This document shows, in pieces, positions 53,885 to 64,000 of a stretch of 64,000 nucleotides of DNA. Under the pieces are notes generated by a model. That model was not told the origin of the DNA and searched no databases. It saw only the letters and a list, made by a program, of their open reading frames with translations. Numbering within the stretch: the stretch's first letter is position 1; each line of letters opens with the position of its first letter. The stretch spans positions 19,234,034 through 19,298,033 of the forward strand of contig NC_023758.2 in the NCBI RefSeq assembly GCF_000499845.2, given 5' to 3'. Source of the DNA: Phaseolus vulgaris. Taxonomy: Eukaryota; Streptophyta; Magnoliopsida; Fabales; Fabaceae. The translations under genes and the position numbers were made by a program.

Positions 53885-53975
53885 GGCTAAAACATAAGGA
53901 AAGCTCGTTCTCATACTCTTTCTCTGATTGGATCCTTAACCCACTTCAATGTCTATTGAGTGTTTGTTAAATAGG
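53885..53975 (+). repeat. LINE ORF2 3'-end fragment
   Basis: Contains TGGCTATGGCTAAAACATAA, AAGCTCGTTCTCATACTCTT and TCTCTGATTGGATCCTTAAC. It corresponds to the last codons (F-S-D-W-I-L.P) of the LINE that is more complete at 55571-55921. Confidence 0.6.
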
Positions 53976-54039
53976 GGAGGGATGGTGTATGCTAGTATTT
54001 ATACACTGTTGTGGGGCTGGTTTGTGGCAGGTTTAGGGT

Positions 54040-54740
54040 AGACGGTGGTCGTCGAAGGTATGCATCATCGCCGTTTTTGAAGAAGGCCAACATGATCGCC
54101 GGACGATAAAGAGGCGATCTCCGTGCGTGCGTAGTCGGTGGTCGCCGAAGTGGTGCATCATCGCCGTCTTTGAAGAACAGAAGTTCATTGGAAGTGTGGG
54201 GCGATGTGGATGACGACACGTGGAAGGCCAATATGATCGCCAGTCGATAAAGCGGCGCTCTCCATTCGTGCGTAATCGGTGGTCGCCGAAGGTATGCATC
54301 ATCACCGTGTTGAAGAAGACCAACATGATCGCTGGTCGATGTGGCGGCGATCTCCGTGCGTGCGTAGTCGGTGGTCGCCGAAGTTGTGCATCATCGCTGT
54401 CTTAGAAGAACAGAAGTTCAGATATTGGAAGTGAGGGGCGATGTGAATGAGGACACGTGGAAGGCTAATATGATCGCCGGTCGATAAAGCGGCGCTCTCC
54501 ATGCGTGCGTAGTCGGTGGTCGCCGAAGGTATGCATCATCGCCGCTTTTGAAGAAGGCCAACATGATCACCAGACGATAAAGAGGCGTTCTCCATGCGCG
54601 CGTAGTCGGTGGTCGCCGAAGTGAAGCGGCGATCTCCGTGCCTGCATAGGCGGTGGTGGTCGAAGTTATGTATCATCGTCGTACTTGAAGAACAGAAGAT
54701 CAGATAGCCGGAAATCGCCGTGGTAGGCACATCGCCGGGT
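54040..54740. repeat. GC-rich higher-order tandem repeat
   Basis: The core GGTGGTCGCCGAAG..TGCATCATCGCCGT recurs at about 54047, 54139, 54280, 54372, 54517, 54613 and 54650. The spacing alternates between about 93 and about 141-145 bp, giving a higher-order unit of about 235 bp. Within units, AACATGATCGCCGG.CGATAA and CTCCGTGCGTGCGTAGTCGG are shared. The repeats give overlapping open frames with repeated peptides (SSKTAMMH), which I do not regard as genes. Confidence 0.85.
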
Positions 54741-54815
54741 TTCCAGAAAGCTTAATTGAAGCTGTTGGAGGTTTACGTATAAAACTGAAGACCTAGGCAG
54801 GGAATATTTTATTTT

Positions 54816-55921
54816 TATTTTTCAGCAAAGAATTAATTAAATTAAATTAGGGACACTTTAGGGGTGTCCCAATCCTTATACAATAAAACATAAAACCTAT
54901 TCTACCAAAAGATTATAATTAGCCTACTTAACCAAACACACATTGGTTAAAAAACAGCCCCAAAAGCCTACAAGGCCAACTTCACGTAAAGAACTCACAG
55001 ACCACTCCACATAAAGATTACGTGTTAACCAATGAGGCCTTAAGGATACACACATCAACCATTTCCATTCTCTTTTAACCACTTCAAAAGAAACTGTACT
55101 CTGCCAACCCAAATAATGATTTAGCACCGAAACATACATTGAAGTAGTCCTTCGTGGTTACTCCAGTTTTGGAAAGTGCTTGGTAAAACTTGATCTTAAA
55201 GTGCTTCCGACTTAGTCTTCAGATTTTTCTCCCACAATCTTGCGAAACATTAAAGACGTAAATCCGACCATCTTCCTTCAAGGTACTTTCTGTCTTCCTA
55301 CTCCTTTTACTGGAATGAACCTTGCTCCCCTTAAAGGAGTAAATCATGATCCCCACGGCTGGACCTGCATCAAGAGAAAACAACCTTCCCACCACACAAA
55401 TCTAACACAAAGAATCAAGACAAATGACTTCTACAATCAAATTACACCACGTCCATCCATGCAAACATCTTATATAGAAGGTTGTAAGAACTCCTTTAAT
55501 TTACAAACAGAAGTATGTGTGAGATTGAAGAGAAAAAAAAACAAAATTAACAGAATTAAAAGCTCCGCACTTACCTTATTACCATATTGATACAAGTTAA
55601 AGGTGATAAAATCCAGTCTGAAAAGGAGAAAGTGACTTTCTTATCTTTATGTTTCATCCACACCCATGATTGTACTTGTGCCATAGTGAAAATTTCCTCT
55701 GCATCTACCTTTACTTGATTGAAAGTGACCCTATTTCTATGCTTCCATATACTCCATACAATTGAGACCCAAAGACTCTTCCAAAGTCTATTGCCTTCCT
55801 TATTAAAGCAAATACTATAGAATTGTTCGAGATGATTAGTCAACACATAGGAGGTTGAGAGAGGCAGCACTAGCCATTGGGTGTGGAGGTTGCGGAAAGT
55901 CACTCTCCAAGTACCATTCAA
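54816..55921 (-). mobile_element. 5'-truncated L1 LINE, minus orientation
   Basis: From 55921: MNGTWRVTFRNLHTQWLVLP, NKEGNRLWKSLWVSIVWSIW, KHRNRVTFNQVKVDAEEIFT, WVWMKHKDKKVTFSFSDWIL, the C-terminal end of ORF2. A 3' UTR follows with an open stretch of unknown meaning (55139-54924). The end carries the family tail GTGTCCCTAATTTAATTTAA and TTCTTTGCTGAAAAATAAAA at 54816-54860. This tail also occurs at 31260 and 56040, so this LINE family has been active several times in the region. Confidence 0.8.
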
Positions 55922-56101
55922 CGTGGTGGGAGGACCTAATGGTGTTATGGTGGTGTGAAATTGCTGTTTAGTGTTTTGAAACAGTCCAACATTACAATAG
56001 TAGTAGAATGGGGCTGTTTTTATGATATATCTTTGTAAAGGGTTGGGATACCCCTTTTGTATCCCCTTAATTTAATTTAATTCTTTGCTGATAAAAAAAA
56101 A
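55922..56101 (+). mobile_element. LINE 3' end, plus orientation, with poly(A)
   Basis: It ends GTATCCCCTTAATTTAATTT, AATTCTTTGCTGATAAAAAAAAAA at about 56090-56101. It is the same family tail as the minus copy directly to its left, so the two copies lie in divergent orientation, with their 3' ends facing outward. The left limit is approximate. Confidence 0.65.
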
Positions 56102-56144
56102 ATATTGCTTAAATGTTTAGGTCAAGGGTAATTTAAATATGTTT

Positions 56145-57100
56145 TCCCCCTTAGGGTGTGTTTGGATTGGGGAGGGGATGCGTGAGGATTTGAGGGAGTG
56201 GATGTGTGAGGATGTGAGAAGAAAGTGAGATTGGTATGTTAGAGTGGATGCGTGAGGAAAATTTATGGGATTTTGTGAGTGATGTGATCAGTGTGAGAGA
56301 ATTTTACTTTTTTTTAAAGGTGTAAAATGTTATTTTACAAATTTACCCTTGCCTATTAAAAAAATTTAATAATGAAATGAGTTATTGTTTAAAAATAAAC
56401 AACTTTCGCATATTCATAGATTTAAAAATTATAACTAAAAAATAAATATGTATTAAATATAAATAGGTATAATTTAAAAATTATAATTATAAAAAAATAT
56501 GTATTCAATAAATTAAATAAAAACAAAACTTCAAGTAATTTATTAAAATATTAAACATGTACTATAAAATTGGAAAATAAATCAGAAAATAAATCAAATA
56601 TTATATAAATAAAAAATATTATTATTTAATATTAAAAAATATATAATAATGAAAAATAAAAAATACTACAACAAAAATATATTGTAATTAACAATAGAAA
56701 AGATTTTCATAACACATTATTATCAAATAAATTATAACTCATAATAATTATACACAAAAAAAATATATTAATATAAACACAACAACAAATTAAATAAAAA
56801 CAAAACATCAAGTAATTTTTTAAAATATTAAACAAATACTATAAAATTGAAAAATAAATTACATCTTATATAAATAAAAAATACTATTTTTTAATATTAA
56901 AAAACCTTCCAGTAGTGGAAAATAAAAAAATACTACAAATAGTAAAATAAAATAAATGAGGGTAAATTCGAAAATAACACATGTTGACTTAACTTTCCTT
57001 CTATATCACAAAATCCTGGATCCAAATAACAGATATTCTCTCACTTCTTTGCCTTGTGAACGGTATATCCGCATGAGCAAACAAACCCTTAATCTTGTGA
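56145..57100. mobile_element. MITE-like AT-rich element with internal duplication
   Basis: Starts TTAGGGTGTGTTTGGATTGG (56151) and ends, on the minus strand, GATTAAGGGTTTGTTTGCTC (57076-57095), a degenerate inverted pair. The interior is very AT-rich. A block of about 110-140 bp (AAACAAAACTTCAAGTAATT ... ACTATAAAATTGGAAAATAA at 56520) is repeated at 56805. Non-coding, with borders estimated from the inverted ends. Confidence 0.45.
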
Positions 57101-58456
57101 TACGATTTTTAAGGATAAAACCATTATAGAGCTCTAAGCTCCAAAACGAACAATACCTTGGTGCAGTGATTGACCCTAACGATATTATCTCAATGAACTT
57201 GGGGTTAGAACAATGACGTCATCTGTGTGAAATGAAAAAGTTGTTCCGAAGACAAATTTTCACTCCCTTAACCCTCAACTTGGAGGAATGTAAAAGTTGT
57301 TTTAAAGATGAATCATCATTTCTGTTATACCTCGTCTGGAGCACTTATTTCGTGACACCCAATAATATCACATCGCTTTAAGAGTTAAGGTAAAAAATAA
57401 CTTAAATACACGTTCTCCCCTTAACCTTTCAAGACGAGTTTTAAACTTTCAAGACGAGTTTTAAAGATAAATTCTTGAGAGAATTTTGAACTTAAAAAAA
57501 ACAATACATGTGGTAATTGTTTTTGGAATGTTATCTCAACATAAATAAATTCACAACAATACTCATTTGATAATGTTTCATATTAGGAGTGTTAGAACGA
57601 ATTAGTTATTCAAAAGCAACTTTATATTATTTTGCAAAACATTTTCTTACAATTATATAGCGTAATCCGAAAACTTTGACATATAGGGAAGAAAACAACA
57701 GTTGAAAAGAGTATAATTTATGAAATTAACGCTTTAATGATTCGTAGTAAGTAAGAAAAGTACATTGATTTAATTTCTCATACAACATTTTTGCTCTCTC
57801 CTTTATTTCCCACTCTTGAATTAGAAAGATTAATCCATATACATAATTAAGAGTCCAAATTCAAACATACTACCCCAAAAATAGGCAACTTTCATGCGTC
57901 TCCCAAAGTCCACCCTCAACTCTTGAACTGGCTCTAGTTGTTTCTTCATTGATGCTAACGGAGACAGAGAAAAGTAGACAATGAAAGTAACGTGCTGCCA
58001 CTGCTACAAATAATTAATAGTTGAGAAACTTGTTTAATTTCAATTCTCGACTTAATATAGGAAGGCACAACATATATCCTTCTTCCAGTATTTATTGCTT
58101 TTAAATAGTGGGTATTCTCAGTTTCCCATTTCTCTATGGCACTTACTACTTGGTTCATTGGCTTTCATTTGGCATTCGTTTATATTTTCTTTCTCAACAT
58201 CTAAAAACTTATACCCTATACACCAACTTTCAGCCAAGTAATGCTGTTTGTTAACATGTCATTTCTCAATTGTAAAACAATTTAAACTTTTGTAGCTATA
58301 CTACAAAAATAATTAAATATAAACTAATTTAAAAATAAAAATTTATTATTCATTATATTGACTAAATTAAATACTATTTTATAAACTAAAAAATTATTTA
58401 TATCTAAAATAGTTTTTGTTATTAATAAAAAAATATAAACTAATTTCTAAATTGTT
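57101..58456. other. Gene-free region
   Basis: AT-rich sequence without a supported ORF. The stretch 58330-58450 resembles 42900-43050 (TATCTAAAATAGTTTTT.TTATTAATAAAA), so both are copies of one dispersed AT-rich repeat. Confidence 0.45.
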
Positions 58457-58567
58457 ATCTAACATTAACTATCAAGGTTTTAACTACTAACAATTTTATA
58501 TTATAATATTGACTAATTTAGAATCTAAAATATTTAGTAGTTAAAACTTTGATAACTAATGTTAGAT
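58457..58567. repeat. 33-bp inverted repeat
   Basis: ATCTAACATTAACTATCAAG...ACTACTA (58457-58489) pairs with TAGTAGTTAAAACTTTGATA...GTTAGAT (58535-58567), about 30 of 33 positions, around a 45-bp loop. It may be one end of a fold-back or MITE element. Confidence 0.75.
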
Positions 58568-58589
58568 ACTGATGAAACACTGACTGATA

Positions 58590-58760
58590 GAGCATCCACT
58601 GTGCTAGCCCAACCTTCCAGAAGGATGACCACGAGCATGACACAAGACCCAGGGTTAGGTCACCTCATTCCATAGCCAGTGACTCAGAGCCTATTATGCC
58701 TCAGAGGATTATCAAGAGCAGAGCCCAAATTATTGAACCCGAGCACCAACTATTTTCCCT
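58590..58760 (+). other. Possible C-terminal end of a gypsy polyprotein
   Basis: A reading LAQPSRRMTTSMTQDPG resembles the basic 'R.MTRSM' tail seen at the end of some gypsy polyproteins. It is followed by a presumed LTR-like or UTR region to about 59140. Weak evidence from one short motif. Confidence 0.3.
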
Positions 58761-59527
58761 GCTTTGTATTTCAGTAGAATAGAATTTAATTAACATGAAT
58801 TGAGCTTGTACCAAAAGCCCACATTTTAACCTAGCTTCTAGAATACGCTACCCTTGTGCTCCACTCTTTTTGACCTAGCTTCTAGAAAGCCTTCTACGTG
58901 TGTGACACTATTCTAACCTAGATTCTAGAAGGCTTTTTTCATGTGTCGCCCCTTCATACTCTCTTGCTCCCCCAGGCACCTTAGGCGATAAATAGAGTGT
59001 CTTACCCCTTATAAATCACATTGAAGGATAATAAAGAAACTGCTTAAGTGATTATTGAGTGTTCTAAATTCCCTTTGAGTGTTATCTAGGCAGAGAATGT
59101 TGCAAGTGGCGACTCCTTTCCTCACCCATCTTGGAGCTCTCCTCCTCTAAGTGACATGACTCATTCCACCTTTCCATCTCCATGATATCATAATTTGCAT
59201 AAGGCTTCTTTTCCTTTTTTTTCATTTTTTCCTTTCATTATTCCGTCTATTCTCTTTCAATTCATTCTTTATTGTCATGTTTAATTCTGAGTCTAATCAT
59301 CATAAAAGTTGTCTTAAGTAGTGGTTCCTTACATAGAATGCAAGGGTTCATATAAATTGAATCTGAATCCAAATTTCATTTCAGAATTCGAAAGTGAATA
59401 AAAAATATGCATGAAAAGAATATGGAAAATTTGAATCCATAGAAACAAAGAAAATTTAGTGCATTAACATTGCAAAATTCAAGTTGCTAAAAAGGATTCT
59501 ATTTGTGTGGCAAATTGTGTTCATAAC

Positions 59528-59665
59528 ACTACAAGAAAATCATGAAATAGAAACCAATTTTTAGAGACAAAAAATAATTAGTTACTATAGTGAATAAATT
59601 AGAGGCCATTTTAGAGACTAAAAAAATTTTGGTTTCTAAATTAGTTTCTATTATTGTTAATGGAC
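59528..59665 (+). mobile_element. CACTA-type terminus (fragment)
   Basis: CACTACAAGAAAATCATG is a canonical CACTA end. It is followed by subterminal motifs (AGAAACCAATTTTTAGAGAC, TTTTAGAGAC, TTGGTTTCTAAATTAG) in both orientations. No transposase follows, so this is a small or truncated non-autonomous copy. Confidence 0.7.
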
Positions 59666-61567
59666 CTTGGGCTAAACAAGAAGCCAAACGTGGTCTCTTG
59701 GAACGATTTAAAAGTATGCATGTGCGCGCGGTTTGTTTCTCCTTATTATAGGAAGGAACTCTTATTGAATCTCCAACAACTTCATCAAGGAAATATGAGT
59801 GAGATGAGTATTTTTAAGATTTAGAAATTACTTTGACTAAGGTTAATATGCATGAAAGTGACGAGTCAAAGATTACTAGGTTTGTAAGTGGGTTAAGGAG
59901 AGAAATACAAGATATTGTAGAACTTTATGAGTATAATTCTTTTAAAAATACTCATAATGATGGCTTTTACAAATCATCTTGGAAGGACAAAAATAAATTT
60001 CAAAACAAAACTTTTCCTTCCAATTTCTCAAAAGAACCCACCTCACAAAATAGAATTTTAAAGACTCCCCTTCTAATTCTACTCCTAAATCACCCACCAA
60101 AACCTCAAGTAGAAAATGCTTCAAATGTATAGGTTTTGGGCACATTGTTGCAAATTTCCCTACTAAAAGAACCATGATGGTAAAATGGGGTAATGGTGAG
60201 TGACCATAGTTCCCAATCCTCTAGATCTAGCTCCCTTTCCTCTTCAAAATACCCAAGTGAGGAAAAATGTGAAATACCATGTGAAGGTGACTTGTTAATG
60301 GTAAGGCACATGTTGGGTCAACTTCAAAAACCTTTTTTTGATGAAAATAAAAGGGAAAATATTTTTCATACCCGGTGCCTTGTCAATAACAACTTATGTT
60401 CCATGATAGTTGATGGGGGTAGTTGTGTTAATGTGTCAAGAACAAGAATAGTGGAGAAACTTGGACTACCCACCATCTCTCATACAAAGCTCTATAAATT
60501 ACAATGGCTTAGTGAAGATGGTGAATTGATTGTTAATAAACAAGTCCTTATAGCTTTCTCCATTGAAAAATATAAAGATGAGGTATTATATGATTTTGTG
60601 CCCATGGAAGCAACACATGTTATCTTAGGAAAGCCTTGACAATATGATAGAAAAAGTTTACATGATGGTCTTACTAACAAAATCTCTTTCCACTTCCAAG
60701 GGCATAAGGTCATACTAAAATCTCTCTCTTCGAAAGAGGTAAATGAAGACCAACTAAAAATGAAACAAAAGAGAGAAAATGAAAAGAAATGAGAGAAAAT
60801 AATGTTATCAAAATGAGCCTTCCCATCTCTCCCAAGGAAGTAAAAAAGGTAAGGATGCCTCGAAAGGAAATATTTATAGTTTATCCAAAAAAATGTTTCA
60901 AGTTAAATTCTTCTCTAGATAGTTCTAAATGTTTGGAGTCTTTATTAAAGGAATTCCAAGATATGTTCCAAGATCCTTCTAAAGGTTTACCACCCCTAAG
61001 AGGTATTGAACATCAAATTTATTTTATTCTTGGAGCTTCTTTACTAAATTGATCTGCATACAAAACCAATCCGAATGAAACCAAGGAGATCCAAAAACAA
61101 GTCAAGGGGTTATTAGAAAAGGGTTGGGTCCAAGGAAACATGAGTCCTTGTGCCATGCCTATCATTCTTATCCCTAAAAGGAAGGGAGTTGGCGTATGTG
61201 TACAAACTGTCGCGGCATAAACAAGTATTTACCAAAATTGATCTTAAAAGCGGGTATAATCTAATTTGAATTAAACCTGGAGATGAATGGAAAACCGCTT
61301 TCAAGACCTAGTTTGGATTGTATGAGTGGTTAGTCATGCCCTTTGGCTTAACCAATGCTCCGAGTACCTTCATGCGACTTATGCATCATGTCTTAAGACC
61401 TTTTATGGGAAATTTTTTAGTAGTCTATTTTGATGATATCTTGATATACAACTTGAACATAAAAGACCATAAAATGCATGTTAGGAAAGTACTAGAAACC
61501 CTTAGAAATTGATTTTTGTATGCTAATATTGAAAAATGTGTCCTTGCAATTGACCATGTTGAATTCT
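59666..61567 (+). pseudogene. Ty3/gypsy gag-protease-RT relic
   Basis: Plus-strand pieces in order. Gag: LTKVNMHESDESKITRFVSG, LRREIQDIVELYE (59835-59930), and a knuckle RKCFKCIGFGHIVANF whose last Cys is Phe (60105-60155). Protease: NNLCSMIVDGGSCVNV, active-site D with G-G-S (60390-60435); VILGKP then a TGA for Trp, then QYDRKSLHDGLTNKISFHF (60620-60700). RT: LLKEFQDMFQD, GLPPLRGIEHQI (60940-61020); [20 protein letters not shown] and [11 protein letters not shown] (61320-61450). After a stop it reads EKCVLAIDHVEFLM and ends where the minus-strand LTR begins at 61568. Many stops. It is the host of a nested insertion. Confidence 0.85.
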
Positions 61568-62298
61568 TGATGGAAAAGTGCCTTAATCCTTTGGAGAATT
61601 GTTGGTGGAGTTTGCGGAAGATCAATGGATGCTCACGGTCAAGGCTCTCCTAGGAGATGATGGTTGCCTTGGAGGTGCAAGTTAGGTATGGAATGTGAGT
61701 GGTGAGGTCATCTCACTTTGGTAGAATGAAAGTTTGAAGATCAATTGTCTAACCTAGAGAGGTAGGAGAAGGCTAGTGAGATTGGCACAAAATTGGCAGC
61801 AATTCACAATTAGATTAATCTTGAAAATACATGAGGTAGGCTCCTCCTTTTATAGCAAAGGAGGACCGAATTTGGCCAAAACAAATGGAGGGAAATTTGA
61901 AAGCTAAAGGTTTGAATCTTGGCGCCTAATTGTAGCTCACATGGGAAGTGTGACTAGGTGTACTCCATGTGCTTCAATTAGGTCTAAATGACCGACCATG
62001 GTTAGATTAGGTGTTTCTAGAAACCCTAATTTAACCTAGGTTGGTTTTTAGATGCCTAAATTCAACCTAATTACAATTGAGCAAAAATACAAGTAAAATT
62101 CCTATTCTACTTTTGACAAAAATAAATTCTATTCTACACTAGATTTTATGGCTTCTTGAACATGTATAAGAAGGTTTCTCTGCCATCAGTGGCAGCATCC
62201 CAATCTTCTTAAGCTTCTTAGCCATGGCTTTAGTGGTTGGCCCAATTCTACACTTTGGTGGGCTTGCATTTGAGTTGGTGCTTGGGCCTCTTCCATCA
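61568..62298 (-). repeat. 3' LTR of the minus-strand gypsy element
   Basis: A 731-bp unit with perfect TGATGG...CCATCA ends. The polypurine tract sits at its right edge, so on the minus strand it follows pol. It interrupts the RT frame of the plus-strand relic (left flank ATTCT). The partner LTR and right-hand duplication lie beyond the window. It is a diverged relative of the solo LTR at 6354-7073. Confidence 0.88.
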
Positions 62299-62313
62299 TC
62301 CCCTCCCTCTTGA
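62299..62313 (-). other. Polypurine tract
   Basis: Minus strand CAAGAGGGAGGGGA ends directly at the LTR start TGATGG, the expected plus-strand priming site. Confidence 0.8.
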
Positions 62314-62345
62314 AAAGTATTTTCCCTCAAATCCAATGCTTCTTC

Positions 62346-64000
62346 TTATTCGTTATTACCTACAAAAAGAGTGAAATCAATGACATTAAAAGTATCATGT
62401 ACTATATAACGCAGGTAATCAAGTTTATATGCATTGTTATTGATTTTCTTGAGGACTTGGAAAGGTCCATCACCTCGGGGACTAAGTTTAGACTTTCTCT
62501 TAGTTGGAAATCTATCATTACTAAGATGAAGCCAAACTAGGTCTTCTTCCTCAAAGATTATTTCTCTCTTCCCCTTATTGTTATGTTTTATATATTTCTC
62601 AGTTTGTTGTTGTATTTGTTCTTTAACCCTCTCATGCATTTTCTTAACAAATTCAGCTTTTGTAGCTCCTTCCTTATGCACAAAAGTATGTGGATTAGGA
62701 AGGGGTAACAAATCTAAAGGAGTAAGAGGATTAAACTCATATACAACTTCAAATGGTGAAATATTAGTAGTCTTGTGAACTACCCTATTGTATGCAAACT
62801 CAATATGGGGAAGACACTCATCCCAAGATCTGTGGCTACCCTTCATGACTGCCCTAAGCATAGTAGAAAGAGATCTATTGACTACTTTCGTTTGTCCATC
62901 CGTTTGAGGATGATAAGACATTGAAAATTGGAGTTTAGTGCCAAGTTTTTCCCAAATGGTTCTCAAAAAATGACTTATGAATTTTGGATCTCTATCCGAT
63001 ACTATGCTTCTAGGTAACCCATGAAGTCTTACCACTTCTCTAAAGAAGAGTTTAGAAACATTTTGAGCATCATCCACCATGTGGCATGGAATAAAATGTG
63101 CCATTTTGCTAAAACGATCCACAACCACAAAAATGGAGTCAAAACCTCTTGCAGTCCTAGGGAGTCCTAGAATAAAATCCATGCTAATGTCTTCCCATGG
63201 AGCACTTGCAATAGGTAAAGGAGTATAGAGTCCATGAGACATTGTTTTAGATTTAGCTTTTAAACATGATATACATCTAAAACAATGTCTTTGAACATCT
63301 GGTCTCATATGAGACCAAAAGAATTTTCCTTTTAAAAGATCAAGAGTCTTATCAACTCCAAAGTGGCCCATGAGACCTTCTTCATGAGATTCCTTTACAA
63401 GGAGTTTTCTATGTGTTTCTTGAGGTGTACAAAGTTTTCCTTCTTTAAAAAGATATCATTCTTCTATTTGATGACATAAGGAAAATGTTCAAGGAATTCC
63501 ATCCATTTTGCGTGGCGTTTGTTCAACTTATGTTGACCTTTCAAATATTTTAAATACTCATGATCACTATGAATGACAAATTCCTGAGAAACTAGATAGT
63601 GCTCCCAAGTCTTTAAGACCCTCACAAGTGCATAGAGCTCTTTGTCATAGGTGGGATAGTTTAGGGTGGCTCCATGAATTTTTTCACTAAAGTAAGCAAT
63701 GGGATGTCCATCTTGCAACAATACGCACCTATGCCTACTTCCGAGGCATCACACTCTAGCTCAAAAGTTTTTGCAAAATTTGGTAAGGCTAGAATAGGTG
63801 CATTAGTGAGTTGAGCTTTTTGCCTCTTGAAGGCTTGATCTTGCTTCCAGGTCCAACAAAATGGAGCGTCATTCTTCACTAACTCATTGAATGGTGAAGC
63901 TAGAATTGAGAAGTTAGGCACAAATCTTCTATAAAAGTTTGCTAGACCATGAAAACTCCTAACGTCTCCTACATTTTGTGGTGTTGGCCATTCTTGTATG
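62346..64000 (-). pseudogene. Ty3/gypsy pol (RNase H and integrase), runs off the right edge
   Basis: Minus strand from the window edge: ILASPFNELVKNDAPFCWTW, QAFKRQKAQLTNAPILALPN and [15 protein letters not shown] (RNase H start; first Asp present, 63900-63730), [20 protein letters not shown] and [20 protein letters not shown] (63690-63510). After a break near 63440, integrase (63371-62346): zinc-binding HFGVDKTLDLL...CFRCISC; core SMDFILGLPRT (Asp65) and VSDRDPKFI (Asp126). The third catalytic residue is changed: TDGQTKVVNRS has Lys162 where Glu is invariant. The C-terminal part (ARVKEQIQQQ-like, FPTKRKSKLSPRGDGPFQVL) lacks a chromodomain. Frameshift plus E-to-K make it inactive. Order RNase H-integrase is that of gypsy. 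Confidence 0.9.

Noticed and set aside
54033..54730. Several overlapping open frames with SSKTAMMH-like peptides
   Set aside because: They arise from the tandem repeat in three frames and have no start context or domain.
57955..58158. 67-codon open frame on -
   Set aside because: No recognisable domain, no splice partners, in AT-rich non-coding DNA.

Overview
This is a window of plant nuclear DNA, most likely from a papilionoid legume (probably Phaseoleae such as Phaseolus or Vigna). The species call is inference from the style of the retroelements and of the ARGONAUTE and ZIP genes. It is an AT-rich eukaryotic region with GT-AG introns, TATA boxes and deeply nested transposable elements. 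No bacterial or organellar features were seen.

Only three ordinary host genes look intact. (1) An AGO2-clade ARGONAUTE on + (17649-21448, three exons, 971 aa). (2) A small single-span membrane protein of unknown function on - (25027-23132, three exons, 167 aa). (3) A ZIP-family metal transporter on - (44144-41795, three exons, 357 aa). All three have in-phase splice junctions and plausible TATA boxes.

Layout. 1-5423: 3' part of a Tat-lineage Ty3/gypsy element, with post-pol tandem repeats, a long antisense ORF and the 3' LTR. 5424-16700: a minus-strand Ty1/copia element broken by a solo gypsy LTR (with a 5-bp target duplication), by a non-autonomous Sirevirus-like copia element that has gag plus a plant-transposon-type ORF but no pol, and by an LTR-gag-LTR relic. 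17.5-25.1 kb: AGO and the small gene, with MITE-like sequences between and within them. 25.5-36.3 kb: an L1 LINE cut by a CACTA element, whose transposase is in turn cut by a second CACTA-like element. That second element carries exon-intron pieces of two unrelated host genes, ribosome-biogenesis NSA2 and polygalacturonase, and so is a Pack-CACTA. 36318-41224: a Mutator-like element with long TIRs and a near-perfect 9-bp target duplication, carrying a truncated transposase and an almost intact plant mobile domain (PMD) gene. 41.8-44.2 kb: the ZIP gene. 45.5-50.5 kb: a second, unrelated-looking Mutator-like element that also pairs a transposase with a convergent PMD gene. 50.5-57.1 kb: LINE fragments, a gypsy solo LTR with a 5-bp target duplication, a GC-rich higher-order tandem repeat, and a MITE-like block. 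58.5-64 kb: a plus-strand gypsy relic invaded in its reverse transcriptase by a minus-strand gypsy element that runs off the right edge.

The strongest candidate for something little described is the recurrent architecture of the two PMD-carrying Mutator-like elements. Both pair a transposase with an oppositely oriented PMD gene, and both carry arrays of short palindromic repeats at their two ends. The arrays are a 41-bp unit in one element and a roughly 40-48-bp unit built around GGATTACGTAATCC in the other. The repeat sequences are unrelated, so the design looks convergent. The two-gene Pack-CACTA is the second highlight.
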